Shown piece after piece: positions 1 to 14,200 of a stretch of 64,000 nt of DNA. Source of the DNA: Strix aluco (taxonomy: Eukaryota; Chordata; Aves; Strigiformes; Strigidae); the NCBI RefSeq assembly GCF_031877795.1, contig NC_133932.1:73769937-73833936 (forward strand), given 5' to 3'. Below the pieces are notes generated by a model. The model ran no database searches. It was not told the origin of the DNA and worked only from the letters and a program-made list of their open reading frames with translations. Every line of letters begins with the position of its first letter. Position 1 is the stretch's first letter. The translations under genes and the position numbers were made by a program.

Positions 1-799
1 GCAACCTGCTTCAGTGGTTGACTGTCCCCATGGTGTGACTCTTCACTCAATTCCTGCTCAGATTTTGGCTAACACACAGCACATGTTAAAGCCTGATGTA
101 TGCTGAGATCAGTAGCATTAGGTCAAAGCGAAGGCAATGGGTAGGCAGGACACAGTGGCCAGAAAGGGCTAAAAGTCATTATGCAGCTATTATCGCCTGC
201 AGCTTGCTGTCTCCTGCAGCCATCATGCTTGCGTACTGCTTGTCTGGCAGTTTCTTCATAATCTGCTAACTCACCGAAATGGTGTAGACCAAACTTCCAA
301 GCTGGAAGGTATATCAGCTTACCCAAAAAGTTTCTGAAGCAGATCCAACAGCAGCTGGGCTGCTGAGGCTTTCATGCTTCTCAGTGTGATATAGGGGACA
401 CCCGCACTGTGGCGGAGGAGGAAGGATGAACACTCTCCCTGTCAGCTAGTTAACTGTTTGCTCATAGGTGCATGAGTTACAAGTTGCACGTTATGAATTA
501 GAGAGCTTGTGAGTTAGAAACCTCATGACTTAAGTGATGAACTAGTGAATTCACAGACTACTCTGTACAAAGGGGACTGAACCCTTCTTTGTCATGTTTT
601 CTTTCCTAATCAGCTCATAAAATGAAGTTTAATTTACAGAGTATGTTGACCTGTAAATTCGAGAGATCCAAATGGACCATGACACCATGGTAATAATTTT
701 TTTCCTATGTCGTACGAACTTCTCAGTTTGATTTGTGTCCATTGTCTCTTCTCACACCACCATGGTATGGTTCTGTTTTCTTGACAACCTCCTAACTGG
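1..799. other. intergenic DNA, nothing recognised
   Basis: AT-rich single-copy-looking DNA on the 3' side of TNFSF13B. Short open frames here have no recognisable family signature. In the conserved gene order the next gene to the left would be MYO16, but no exon of it is visible. Confidence 0.5.
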
Positions 800-814
800 T
801 ATTGGAAGGCTGCT

Positions 815-1265
815 GTTAGGACCTCCCAAGCCTCCTCTCCAGGCCAGACAAACCCATTTCCCTCAGCCCCTCCTCATAGGGCAGGTGTGTGCTCCAGCCT
901 GACCACCCCCTTGCATTACAAATGGACTCCCTGAAGTTTCTCACTGTCCTTCTTGTATTTGGGGTGTAGTGTGTCCAAACCTGGCTGCAGTATCCAAAAT
1001 ACACTCTGAAAGGTGCCAAGAAAAGGGGAATGACCCCTTCCCTTAATCTACTGGTGACACACCTGTTAATACAGAGCAGTATGCTGTTAGCCTTCCTCTC
1101 TGACAGGGCTGACTACAGACTTGCATTTAGCTTGCTTTCCCCCAGGAACCCTTGGCCCTTTTCCACAAAGCTGCTGTCTTTGCCTAACCTCATTTCATTC
1201 CCAGGCTTTTCACAGCCAGTCCACTTCATTCCCTTGCATTTCTCCCCATCTCACAAGCAATCAAA
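815..1265 (-). mobile_element. old, diverged CR1 LINE fragment
   Basis: Read on the minus strand this stretch gives a decayed version of the CR1 reverse-transcriptase tail. A segment resembling LPYEEGLREMGLSGLERR matches the frame [18 protein letters not shown] of the younger CR1 copies near 48 and 62 kb. The plus-strand text (leucine-rich, CCTCAGCCCCTCCTCAT) also aligns by eye with those copies. It has many substitutions and no intact frame, so it is an old insertion. The edges are approximate. Confidence 0.65.
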
Positions 1266-1554
1266 TCCTAGTTAGGGTCTCTCCAATTTCTGCAGTCCAG
1301 CTCCAAATCTGGTTTGTTTCCCTGATCACCCTTAAGCTCCATGTAACTTGTAAACTCCATGAGAGCCTTTCTACATCAAATATTTATTTAGTGTCCCTCT
1401 TCCCTGTGTTTGCATCAACTTCCTTCTCACTGCTGCATGGACTGACCTTGAAAAACAACCTTAGGTGTTATTGATGGTGGTAATCCATGGACTCAGACAA
1501 GAGACAAAACTGCTGGGAACATTTTCCTCTCCCTTTTGAAAGTTCCATAGAGAC

Positions 1555-1595
1555 ATATTTTATGCTTTCTCTTAACCTGAGAAAGCATAAAATAT
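1555..1595. repeat. perfect 17-bp inverted repeat (hairpin)
   Basis: Positions 1555-1571 and 1579-1595 are exact reverse complements, separated by a 7-base spacer (1572-1578). No mismatch occurs in the 17-bp stem, and the stem stops at 1554/1596. It is not part of a recognised gene or CR1 copy. Confidence 0.9.
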
Positions 1596-2983
1596 TCTTC
1601 AAAAGCATACACCTTGTCAAAGTATGAACACAAGAAAGAAAGGAAGAAAGAAAACCTTGATTGAAACAAAGCAAAACCCACATTACACACATTTCTTCTT
1701 TCAGACCATAGAATCTCTAGACCTTCCCAAAGAAAAAGTAGCCAAATCATTAAAATAGAATCTAAAAAATGCATTTTCCCTACCCTCATTTGTAGAAGAG
1801 TAGAACTTTGGGGGCTGAAGTTATCCAAGACAATTCAACCCAAGACATAAACCTGAGATACAGAAAATCTCAACCCCAGCAGTATAAACTAGGCAAAACT
1901 ATGGGACAACTGAAATTAAGGTCTTACAGTGGCAAATGCTAAGCAATTTGAGAAACAATCAGAGGCAGGACAGCTATGTAGTAAGTATACTCTGTATGTC
2001 GGTAGGGTGTGTGACTGCACATTATATAACAGACATATTTTAAGATACAAATTACATTTCAAAGCAGATATATACCTGCCAATTGCACATTATTAAAAAG
2101 GAAATAATTATACAAGCTCATACTTTCTGTGAAAATGTACTGGAAAGAAAATATTCCAGTCCCTTACGTTTGCCATAATGCTGCTTAACACTACTTGAAA
2201 AAGAACCAGAGTAGTTGTGCAGTTTGTTGCATTTGCAGAAATTGCCAGATATCCTTGATAACAAGGTAAAATATTGTATGAACCAATTAGATACTACTTA
2301 TTAACCATCACACTTATTTAAATAATATTTATCAAATGTAGAAAGTTTCCGTAACTCCCACTGACTGAAGTATAAGCATGATACACTTTGCTACCTCCTG
2401 TATCACCAGTTAGCAGAACCATCAATATTGAGGTATTCTCCTTTTCTTCCTACTTTGGTCAGAAAATGCTGATCTGTTAAAACTCAACTTTGTGCAGAAG
2501 CAGATTAGTTTTGAGAAGACAAGTTTTCTCATGAAGCCAGCAGAAAACTAATCCAACACAACAAAATTGCCAGCTTTCTCAGTAGAAATATCTGAACATC
2601 TGTCGACTTGCACTCTCTGCACACATGTAAGAGTTCTCATGGTTCACTTTTTTTATGAAGAAACTTGAGGTTCAGTTTCATCCTACTAAAGGAAGGGAAC
2701 ACTTTTAAAATATTTTCACTCAGAAGATAAAAGTTCTCCTCCAAGCCACGCCACACCCCAAACACTTTCTAAAGTTCTGCGCTGTCCACATTCGGCAGCA
2801 CCAGAAGGAAGAAATACAGCAAGGAAAAGGGACAGTGCTGACAAATTATTTAGCTTCACAGAATTTTTGCTATGTGCTGTAGGTTTAAAATATTACACTG
2901 TGTCTGTTTATATCAAAGCTACATCTTCTAAGGTGCCAAGCACCTTTAGAATTGGTTTAAACTAAGCACACACAAGCCTACTG

Positions 2984-3021
2984 AAACCACTGGGTTTCAG
3001 TTAAACCACTGGGTTTCAGTT
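2984..3021. repeat. 19-bp tandem duplication of a palindromic unit
   Basis: Two exact 19-base copies lie head to tail (2984-3002 and 3003-3021). With the bases just before it, the first copy forms an 8-bp inverted repeat with a 4-base loop (CTGAAACC/GGTTTCAG, 2981-3000). Confidence 0.85.
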
Positions 3022-3915
3022 AAATTTGTGAGTTTAGCCATCAAGTCTCTGGGAAAGCAACAGTAACAAAATTTTTTTCCATAATCAGACAATGTTAAAA
3101 TCAACAAGCTTCTGATTAGAGATTCTGGATATCTCTTGAATGTATGTCAGTAATAACAGACAACTCACTGCATGCTAATAATTGCTTTATCTACAATGCA
3201 GCTTCACACAACCTTTGGCTAAACTCAGGGTTCCTGCAGAGGATTTAAAATGCCTTTCTGGCAAACTTAGCACATCAATGTTTAAGAAGAAGAAGAAAAA
3301 GCAGCAGCAGCTTCAGCTCCAGGACACATAAAAGAATAAATTTGTATAAGGAGAACTTTCAAACATTTTGAAACTGTAGTTAAGACTCATAAAAATCCCA
3401 GTGTGGTAATCCAATACACATATGCTTATTGCTGAAATGCCGTCTTGAAGCCCAGAGAAGTTGAATTAATTGTTTCATTAATTTACCATAGTCCTTAATT
3501 CCTAGCTCCAAATCTCTTTTATTTATTGTCTATCACCATAAGAACTCATTTAAATCATCGTGATTTATAAAAACAGATGAGGAGACGGCAATATACAAAG
3601 CGTCTTTTCTTTACTAAATGAGTTTATATGACACAATTCTCAATCCTTAAGAAATATTTTCAAATTAAGTACAGTTCATTACTGTGGATTTTATCATTTC
3701 ATCTATTCCAGTAGCACTTTAATACTTCTTTGAAGATCAGTGGAATAAGTATTCAATGTTTGTATTACAATAGCTCCTAGATGTCTTGACCACATTATTA
3801 CCATGCTATTATTACCTTGACCATGCAATACACATGGATTCTTGGGGTAAAAAGACATAAATCTTATTTACTGATCAAAGCAGATGGACAAAAGAAAAGA
3901 AAAAAGACATCTTTT

Positions 3916-3933
3916 TGTGTGTGTGTGTGTGTG
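3916..3933. repeat. (TG)9 microsatellite
   Basis: Nine uninterrupted TG dinucleotides are seen directly. Confidence 0.9.
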
Positions 3934-5059
3934 AAACAGAGTTAAGCAATATATTCAAAACTGCAGAAAAAGCCTATAGTTAACCTAGGGATTAAGCCCA
4001 GATTTCTGGGATACAGATGTATTTTCTTAGCTGTATGGCTGATTCCAGGTTTATTGGATTTTTCTTTTTACTATATTGAATAGAATGGATCATAGCAAAA
4101 AGCAAGAGAAATACAAAAACTATGTATGCAGCAATATTTCCATTGGATAAACTATACAAAAGAAGATAAAATTCTGTGCCCAAATGTCAAAGGCTTATTT
4201 ATGTGTGTGTACTTTCATATATATACACATATACTGTATATATATATAACATCTATATATGACTGCAGAAATTACGAAGCCAGAAATCCAGTTCGACCTA
4301 CTGCATTGTGTCTAATCTCACCGTATTTCTTTCTATCCCTGCCTTGCTTACATAGAAGTATACACATATTCCTTGATGAGTAGCAATGCTTTGAAGATTG
4401 AGCTGTTGAAGCATCTTACATGTCCTTTTTCCAGTAAAATTAATTGTAATTAGTAAATACTAATAGATTTTAGTAACTTATACACCTTTTTTTCACAGGG
4501 AGGAAACAAGCCAGTGGCTACTATTCTGTATATTTCTGAGGAGTTTATTTACATTATCCCATATATTTAGACTTTTTCCTTTCCCAAAATCTTGGCATCA
4601 AAGAAAAAACAAAAAAAAAAACCCAAACCAGAACCCAACTGACACCTCCATTTTGTGATGAGGAATCTACCGTTTGATGTTTCTTTCCCATACTTTACAC
4701 TTCAAATCTTTTATTGATGAAACAAGGCAAATTTAAGATGTACTTGTGTTTTAGTTTTTTAGTTTTCCTTCTCAAATATGGATAACAATTTGATAGTCAA
4801 CTGTCCTGTTTATGCTGTACTTTATGGTCAACTCCTTCTTTGATATGGACAAGAAATTGTTTCAAAGCCAAAAAACCCATTGCCTTACAGTTGTTACTTA
4901 GAGTTTCCCATTGTCTAAAATAAATTTGCTTTCTGCTGATCACATGATGGTTATATCTCACAAGTATGTCTGGTGTGGTTCCTGTTTTGTGTTAACTTAT
5001 TAAACCGAAGAAAAGTTCTCAGAAGCTGGTGGTTGATGGGGAAAGACTGAATTGGCAGC

Positions 5060-5065
5060 TTTATT
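5060..5065 (-). terminator. TNFSF13B polyadenylation signal (AATAAA)
   Basis: The plus strand reads TTTATT, so the minus strand has AATAAA about 80 bases after the TNFSF13B stop codon. This would give a very short 3' UTR. Other signals further left could be used as well. Confidence 0.5.
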
Positions 5066-5143
5066 ACAATTCAATATTTTTTCTGACAAAGGCATAGGAA
5101 AAGAATAAAACTGGATTAAGCATAACAACAGAAATGAAGGGCT

Positions 5144-5256
5144 TCAGAGGAGTCTAACTGCACCAAAAAAAGTACCATCTCCATCCAAGGATATTTTGGC
5201 CCTTCTCCGTGGTATTGTAAGTTGAAGTTCATCCCCTTCTTCTAATTTTGCAATGC
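5144..5256 (-). CDS. TNFSF13B: TNFSF13B exon 6 (last TNF-domain strands, stop)
   Basis: Starts after a TGCCAG acceptor and completes the split Gly codon of exon 5. It encodes GIAKLEEGDELQLTIP and then RRRAKISLDGDGTFFGAVRLL before TGA at 5146-5144. Human BAFF has RENAQISLDGDVTFFGALKLL at the same place. Confidence 0.93.
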
Positions 5257-8200
5257 CTGGCAAAAGATTTGGAATATTTTTAAGTTAATATTTCAAATAC
5301 ATTACTTTCATGAATGGTATTCAAAAAGTCATTACACATCATCTTACAAATATAAGCGTGGCTTGTTACTTGTGACAAGTGCTTTTTTTACCTTTAGGTA
5401 CAATCTTACAAATCGCAGCCTACCCAAAGCTGACGTTTAACATGCTCTGTGGAGCTGGACCTACTTTCCATTCCGCACTCAGCATATCACAGTTCACTTA
5501 AGCAAACGCTGCAAAAATTCATAACAGTGGTGTACCCAGATTCCTCATGTTATGGTGATGTGACAGGAAAGGTCAGCATTGGGTATTGCTGGTCCTAGAC
5601 CACTACGTTCCCACACTGGAAGAGATTCTCATGAGCTTTACCAACCAAATGAAGTTACCAGACATCAGCTGATCCACTGCAACTGCAGAGCGCAAAGGTC
5701 TGCTTCCTGCCAGACACACATCAGCTGACATGATAACCGAAAGCACCTCGTCTCCAAGTTGCAGTCACTAAGCTGAGAGCACATCTAACATCTGCTGTGG
5801 CACATGCTTAACAGCATGAGATACTGCAGTGAGATTTTGTTTTTCAGGTGAAAGCAGGAGGGTGGGAATTTGGGAAGCAGGAACCTTGAAGTGACAGAAT
5901 GGAGTGGAGATCCTAGTTAAGAAAGGGGGGGAGTAATACAAGGGTGAAGCAAGAGGATAGATGAACTTGAAGGTGGTTATGATGCCAGAATGTCTGGGTG
6001 CATGGACAGAAAGTTAAAGAAAATGTTTGGACAGCCTCAATTGCCAGGAGGAAGTAGCCAATTTGGTTTTATTTGGAAAAAAAATTAGTTTCCTTCCCCA
6101 TCCCATTTGTTTAATGCCATTACTTGCCAACAGTCAACTCCATCGTTCAATGTCACTTTTTTATAAGGCATTGGAAAAAAAGATAGTTTCTATTCGCATA
6201 GATCTTGCTGGAAAATAACAAAAGAGAAAACCCTCAAATCCACCATTAAGGGGGAAAGACAGACAGGTAAGAGCTACTGAACAAGGTTTAATAGGCCTTG
6301 ACAATAATTCCTTAAATACTACTGCAGGAATATACATATATATTGAGCATTGAGCCTGCTGGACTTGCATTAAACATTTTAATTGGCCTTTCTTGTGGTG
6401 TTCCTAATTTGTGCAGTCAGAAAGAGCTCCTTATAGGAATTCACTATTTTTCATCTAACCAAAGAGTAAAACTGCAGTAGCCATTATAAGGAGTAGAGAA
6501 TTAAGCTGATAAGAAATATCTTTGGAAATCCTACAATAATGTATGCAAAAATTGGATGGCTAAAATTCACATATGATGTTTTAAAGCAGAACATAGGCTC
6601 CTAAATATTTTATTGGGACAACTAAATGTGGAATTCAAACCCTAAGTTAAACTGAGTTCTTCAATAAGGACAGTATGTACCCCTTTTGCCTGCTTCAGAC
6701 ATCTAACTGAAAGCACCAAAGTATCTAACCACATTATATAGTCATGTGGTCATGGAGAGAGGGGAATTGTTCAGATCACCTAAGTTAGATGCATACCCTC
6801 CAACTGCTGATGCTTTATATAAAACCATATTTTTTTAAAGTATTCTGTAATTTTGCAATTAATCAGATCCGTGAATGCAGTCCATTTTCTTTACAACTGC
6901 CACAATACGTAATCACCCAACACTACAGATTCTATTTGATACAGTTTATTTGCAAACAAAGAAAAGGAAAACTTAGATGTTTACCAGCAGTATAGCAAGA
7001 ATTATTCGGATAAGATTGTGGCATATTTTGGATGCAACGAAACAATGTCACCAAGCTGAGATCATCACCAAACACATGGGCCTTCTTCCTCTGTATTAGG
7101 TGTCCCATAGCAAATGTTGTATCAGTATATAAAACCTACAGAATGAAGAGGTGCAGACTTCAAACATATTGTATGGAGACATCAAAAATCCTTTAAAAAG
7201 TCAGATGCTGAAGTGAATTGAGCTTTCTCACCTGCCCATATATGAAAAAATATCCTGTTTCTTTGATCACAATTTTATTTCCTTGTTCTTCCAGTGCTGT
7301 TCCACGTTTAAAGCTCAGAAGCCAAGGGATAATGCTTGAATCATCTAAAAGAAACAATAATTTCAGGGTAGTCAGAAACAAAAGTTACTTTCTTCATTTT
7401 CATCTGCCAAAGATTAACAAAGATGACTTCTAGTCAAGACTTCCAGTCTCACTAGCTGGATTTCCCCACTGAAAAGAGGATATCTGCAAGAGCTGTCCAG
7501 ATGCAGGGACCTCTTTTTTTTTTTTTTTTTTTTTTAATTTGGTGACATAACTCAGTTACTGCTTTGAAGTTAGATAAAATTGGATGGAAGAGTTAATACA
7601 TGGAATAGTCAGCTATAAATCATGGAACTTATTCTTACCTTTCTGTTGGATATCACTTTTGCTGTCAGCAATCAGTTGCAAGCAGGCCTGCAGCACTGCA
7701 AAGTGAAAGCATTTTGAAATCAAAGAAATGTAAATCAGTAATAGAGTAAGCTTTTGAAACTTCTTTTAGAAAAAAAGGACATGAAAAAAAATCTTCTCTC
7801 CGTCTCACCACTTATTTGAAAACATAATCTGTTGATTTTAATGCAGACCTTACTCAAACATGCCAAAACAAAATTCATACCACAACACGTACTAGATAAC
7901 TTTCAGAGATCATGCAGCTAAGCAGGAGGCCTCAGATAGTCGCACAAGTAATACTTGCTTGTTTTAATCTCTGGTCCTAATATAATTGAAAAATGTAGCA
8001 ATAAGTCAAATGAGCTAGGAATCATAAGATGAGTTAGCCTTGTTAATTTTCTAAAAAAAAAAAAAAGCTCAAAAAAACCCCCAACCCTGCCAGCTGTGAC
8101 AGATATGAGATTTTCTAATGATGTTTACTATATTATGTAAAGAAATTCCAGTCATAGTTGCTGCAAAGTATTAGTCATACATACTGGTTACATGGTACTT

Positions 8201-11200
8201 TCAAAATAAATTCTCAAAATCCATATATACGTACTTTCAATATATTTTCAGATATCCACACTCAATCAACCTATACTGAGACTAAGAGGGAAGATACAGA
8301 GATGACTGTTAGCAAATTAATGCACACACAACAAATAGCTTAGTATCTGTCAAAACTGATGCATTACTCAAAACTGTAGAGACTAGTGACACTAATGACC
8401 AACTTGGAGTTTGATCTGAGAAAAATATTGCAGTATGTTAAAATATAGGCTCACAAGTGAAACAAAGATCTTTTAAAAAAATCTGCTAAGCATAAATGTC
8501 AGGGAACAGGATAAAAGAAAAAAGGATAGTTGCATTTGTTTAGAGCAGATTTCAGTGAAAACATTTGGTTCTAGTGCTACTTTGAAGGCTGGAAAACAAA
8601 GTAGTAGTATTTACTGCACTTGGCAGAAACCAAATTAATTTACTAAGGGTCAAGAGATGAAAATTCTGCCACGGATTGCTGAATCTCCATTTTTGTTTAT
8701 CTCTTTTCAGGTAAGAAGGCTGTGGGTCAGATTTGGCCACTCTTGATGTAATGGGAGGTGCCCTACTCCATGAGTTCCTGTTTCTACATCGGCCAGTGGT
8801 ACCCACGTGTGCAACCAAGTGCCCAGCAGCACGAACTTCTCACTGCACGGCAGGCAGTGAGAGGATTAAAGTAGAAAGCAGCCTCTCTCTGTATCTAAGT
8901 TTCCTTTCCAAGGGGGCCTGCCGGAAAATACCAGAAGAGGGCTGGATGCTCACCAGCACTCAGCGGTGCCATCTGGCAGCGGACAAAGATTCAAGTGCAT
9001 GTCTGGGGACGCTCCAATGTCATGATGATCACACAAGCTGTAAGCCCTACTTACGTTAACAGGAATGCTATCCTGCAAGCTCCTGTCTCCTACAGTGGAA
9101 CACGTCCTTGAGTTCTATCAATACTCATCAATAATGTGACAAAATCTATAGATTTTCAAACCAAGAATTTAAAGGCATCTGAATTCCCTGCCTCCTGATA
9201 AGGAATAGAAAAAACAAGCCATCACAAATAAAAAAAGGTATTAGACTTCAGTCATTTTTCTATCACACTTGCAAGTGAGAGAATTGTCTGAAAAAAAGCT
9301 TCCAGATAAAACCAAAATGTCATTAGCTGGAATTGCACAAGAAAGCACATCAGGCAATTTATTTCACAAGGTATTAATTCACTCTCCTTTGGAGCAAAGT
9401 GCCTTCCTAGTGAATGGAATTTTCTGATTCCCTAGTATTTCAGTAAGCTAAACCAAAACTTTCATTCCTGCTTTTAAAAGAACTCACTAGTGTGGCCACT
9501 GGATTTTCCACTAACCAAACAAGAGAGGATTGGTTATGATTCACACTAACTGCCACCCAGCAGGGTACCAATGAGTAGTGTCCACAAGCAGTGAAAGTTA
9601 TGGCTACTTTAGCAACTCTTGTTCAACCTGCTCTGCAAACTTGATTGACATTCTTGAAACTATCCTGATTTACAGTTTGCAAGTCTGGATTTATGTTTCA
9701 GTTGTTTGCAGCACGGAAATACTAGTCATCATTGCTGAAAACTGCTACACAATTAATTAAAATCACGAAGTTCAGTACAGTCTGAGATCTTTTCCATCTT
9801 TTTAAAGCACATACCAAATCTGCTTTATTCTACAGATACCAAATCTACACATATCCTCTAAAAAAACCTCACTGTCTCTTTTTTTAGTTTATGCAGATAG
9901 AAATAAGGCTCCACAGAATATAGTAAGCTTGTTTTTCATGGAGAAATATGGATAGAACAGTGTCATTCATGACAATAAGGAGAACAGAAACTAGCACAGT
10001 GGTCATTTTACCTAAAGCCGCAAAGGACAAATAATACCTAAAAAAGTGTTTGAGGGATTGAACAACAACATGCTTCAAAAAAACGTTCAGAAGCCAAGAC
10101 AGACGCATAACTATTTCCAGTATATACAATTACTTCACTTTGAGCTCAATGGAACTACATACATGCTTAAAATTAAGCAATTAATTGAAACAAATTCAGA
10201 GTAAGCAACACTACTATTGAGGAGAAGATATGAATATACAGAGTATATTTTCTGGGTAAAGCAACAGGGTTTTTCAGTAAAATGTTAACATTGTTAAGAA
10301 TTGTTAGCAATTCTATTCCAAGAAGGACCCAAATCTCACCTGAAGTACAATATCAAGAATATATGCATTACAAAATATGGGTTGAATTGTTACTACCAGC
10401 ATTGAGCAGAATAAATCAAAAGCTCTACCTGAATGCCCTTCAGCCCACTGTAAATCAAACCTGAGCATCAGCTTTGTAGTCTAAAGGATTTTTGAATAAT
10501 TAATAATGTAAGCAGAATACCAGATTCAGAAAATATGTTTTTAAAAAGTGTAAAAATATCTAGCCTGAGTGTCACTATGAGGTCTAGCTGTGTAAAACAG
10601 AGTGTATCTAGAACAATAAAGTGTGCCCCATCCTCTTGTGACTTCATATAATAGCTTTGCTTTGATAAGCTTTTTTTTTTTCTTCTTCTGATTTTAACCG
10701 CTCTGCAGGGTGTGGGTGGGAAGAAACACATTTCAGAGTCTGTCTTCTTCCATAAACAGAAGAGCCAATTCTGAAGAAGTTAGTGACTCCAGATGCCTTT
10801 ATAAACCACAGCCAGCACATGAAGGGATGTGTTGTCCACCGGTTGAGCAATGTAACCACAATTTAAAAAAAAAAAAAGCTAGCTTTTGCAGCAGGATAGG
10901 AATACAGCTTTCTGCATATCTGCATGATTTAAGACCTGATATTGGTAAAGCCAAATTTGCCCTCCCATGCAAGGTTTTGTATTATTTAACTTGCATAATC
11001 ATTTTAATATTTTGCAGTCAATGTCATAATCCATCCAAACAAAATGTCAAGTTTATCGTCTGTGAACTCATGCATAAGTTTTAAAGTTTCGATATCTGAG
11101 GCCTGAGACATCTATCTCAATTTTTGCTGAAATAAAACCAAGAAAAAACCTGAACTTTAAAAAGCAGACCTGCTTGTTTAGGTTCGTTCTTTGGTCTAGA

Positions 11201-14200
11201 TATGTGCTCTGTAGACTTCCCAAAACATACTTAAATACTAGATAATTCAATTTATAAGATATGCATGTTCGTGAACAATTCCCAGTCCTTCTTCCCTTAA
11301 CTTCTTCATTTCTCATCACAAAAGATCTTCTTCCACTTTTTGCTTGCGCATTTTTATAGACTGTTTAATTTGGTGCTTTTTAATTAAGAAGTCTTTATGT
11401 GGCATTAATCATGGGTTAAATCAGTCCCTGCATTAAAATGGCTTGGTCATAGTTACAGATATGACTCATATCTGACAAATATCTAGCATCATTCTGACCT
11501 TAACAGAATTACCAGTAACATGTTACAATCAGAATAACAAGAAAATAATTTACTAAGAATTAAGAATACTTTATGTAGACTTCTATTATACAGTAAAAAG
11601 CAGGATATTGTTTTTAGAAATTAGAGCCTATTTTGTGCATTTTGGATTGAAGTGTTCTGCATAATACACAGCACTGATTCATTCACCAAGTGGAATCCTT
11701 CACGTAAAATTGCAGGCATTGTATAAGTCTTTTTCTATTCTCTTGCATAGAAGGGCCTACTTCCTTTTGAGTTAGTCTGTTGTCAGCAGAAACAAAAAAG
11801 AATAACGCATCTTTTCAAGAAGTAGATATTTCTTTTTTTATTAAGAGAACTCTTATATTTCCTCTCTTCAAACAATAAAATAAGAAGTATTTTGAATATT
11901 TGGTGAGGGAATTTTATATGTGGCATTTGTTTAGACTACTAACAAAAGGTTAGGTTTCTTGATTCAAAGATCACTGAAGTCAAGTTTCACTTGTAAAAGT
12001 CCTTGCTATCCCTGTCTCACAGAGATCTAAAACAACAACATACAGAGTCAAAATACTTCTAACCAATAAATGCACCAATTTGCCAAAGCAAATGTAGCAA
12101 TGTGCTAGTAAGACAATTATACCAAGAACAATGGCAAAATCCTCACAACTTATACATCACACTTCCATGACAATAGTTATTTTCCATGGACACAACTGAT
12201 ATTGGAGTACAACCCAGGAACTTCTAGTGAAAAAAAAAAAATTGCCAAGTCACACGCCAGCTCAGCCTGCCTTACTGCTTTGTGGAATTAGAATTTCTCC
12301 TCAGTTCCTTCCATACATGCAATCAGACTGATTGAGATGGATAACTTCAATACACCAAAGTAAATATAGTCCACGGATGCTCCAATCCAATCACAGAAGA
12401 ATGTTGCCTGAATTTGAGTTTATAGAAGACCTGATGCTCTTATCCCTACTTGGCTGTAGGAATCAGAATCCCACAGTAATGATCAGAACAAGGCACAGAG
12501 AGAGTATGTAAATGAAACTTGACATTCGTATATTGTACTGGCTTGGGTAATGGAACCTATATCTTGTTCCTGGACTCAAGCGCATATACAGCTTAGAGAG
12601 AAACACATAGGCAAGGCAATCAATAATTTTGAACAGGGTATAAAATTCAGGAGAGGTTTTTGTTGTGTAGTGATTTTCCTCTACAGGCAACATATATAAA
12701 AAGAAAGACAAATAAGAAAAAATATATCTGTTCTTATGTGTCCTGATATGACATTTGCCAGAAGTGGTTAGATGATCTCTCTGCTTGCACATTAATAATA
12801 TGTACCTTTCAAAATCACCCATTAACTCCTACTCGTTGTGTATCAAGAACTCTAGTTCTGACTGCTAACTGTACAGCTTTATTTGGAACTGATGCTTGAA
12901 ATCCATCTCTTCAACCTACTTGAGCTGGAAATTTTCTCGAGACACAAAATGTACAACTACTGATGACTAACAGTTTTATGCATGAACACAGACAAATGCA
13001 TACCCCATAAAAATATGAAATAACAACATTGTATTAGATCCATTTTCATTCAACTGTCATTTTAATTAAAATTCTAATTTGTGGCCACTTTTATGCCTAT
13101 AACATCAAGCAAATAGAAAAAAATAATATAGAAATTCCATATGTTCAAGAAGGGCTGTGCTGGGCCTAAAAAGAATCACGGGGCACCTATTTCTGGAATT
13201 TAATGATTAAAGTTTAGAAAGAAAAGAGTATTGAACCACAACTTTATTTATAAACAAAACAATGGTTCTGTATTTTACTTCTGCTCTCTGATGAAGCAAA
13301 GAGAAACAATGGTACATCAGTGACATTTTCAAGTATTCACTTTCTAAGGAATTGGGCCATGTTAAACTGAAATTATGGGTCAACAATTAATTATGAGACC
13401 AGACCCTACTTTGAGACCTTGTTGAAGCAAACAGAAATAGGACAAGAACAAGGCACCTCACTCGATACCCTCATTTATCTGCCATTGTACCAGAATGAGT
13501 GCAGCACATCTGCAGGATGATTTGAAGGCTGCTGGGATTCTGGTACCCAGAAATGGATGCGAGAAGATCAAAATGCAGGGCTAGTAATTCTGTGTACATG
13601 ACCAAGAAACAGACAGGATTCAGCACCATGAACAACACCATGTTGTTTTATTTCACTCACTCTGCTAAAACAAAATTTAGCATTGACTAGTAGGTTCATG
13701 GCCATCAGTGAAATCTGATCTGAGAAAATGTAACATCTTACTGAATTCTGACAAGTTTTATTTCTTGTAATTATATAGCAGACAGAAAGGTAACCCTGTC
13801 TAACAGATAACCTTTTATATAAATGCAAGATTTGTAATTTACTTTTTTCCTTTTTATGTATAAAAATATGATGGTCATGTTAGAAAACAGGTTTGTAGTA
13901 GGTCAACCTATGTAGCTTTTCTCTTTTAAATTAATGTTTATATTCCATGCTTTCAGTTATCCAACATAAACAATTTTAAAGCCAGCCGTATCTTTAAAAA
14001 AAAGCTTACAGAAATAGGTAGCTTAATTAGAATTTTATGTGAAGAAAGACAAATAGGTATAACCAGAGGTGGCTACCTGATGAGAAGAATTTTACATCTG
14101 CCAGAAGCACAGCTGAGGACCCCAAAAACTTCCTCTCCCCCATACAACCTCAAATAGCAATAAGAATAAAGATGAAAGCTACTGTGAAGGGAACTGAATA

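Larger units (their letters stand above)
1600..5040. other. intergenic DNA 3' of TNFSF13B
   Basis: AT-rich DNA without a recognisable gene. It holds a palindromic tandem duplication at 2984-3021, a (TG)n run at 3916-3933 and an AT/GTATA-rich low-complexity stretch near 4215-4260. Confidence 0.5.
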
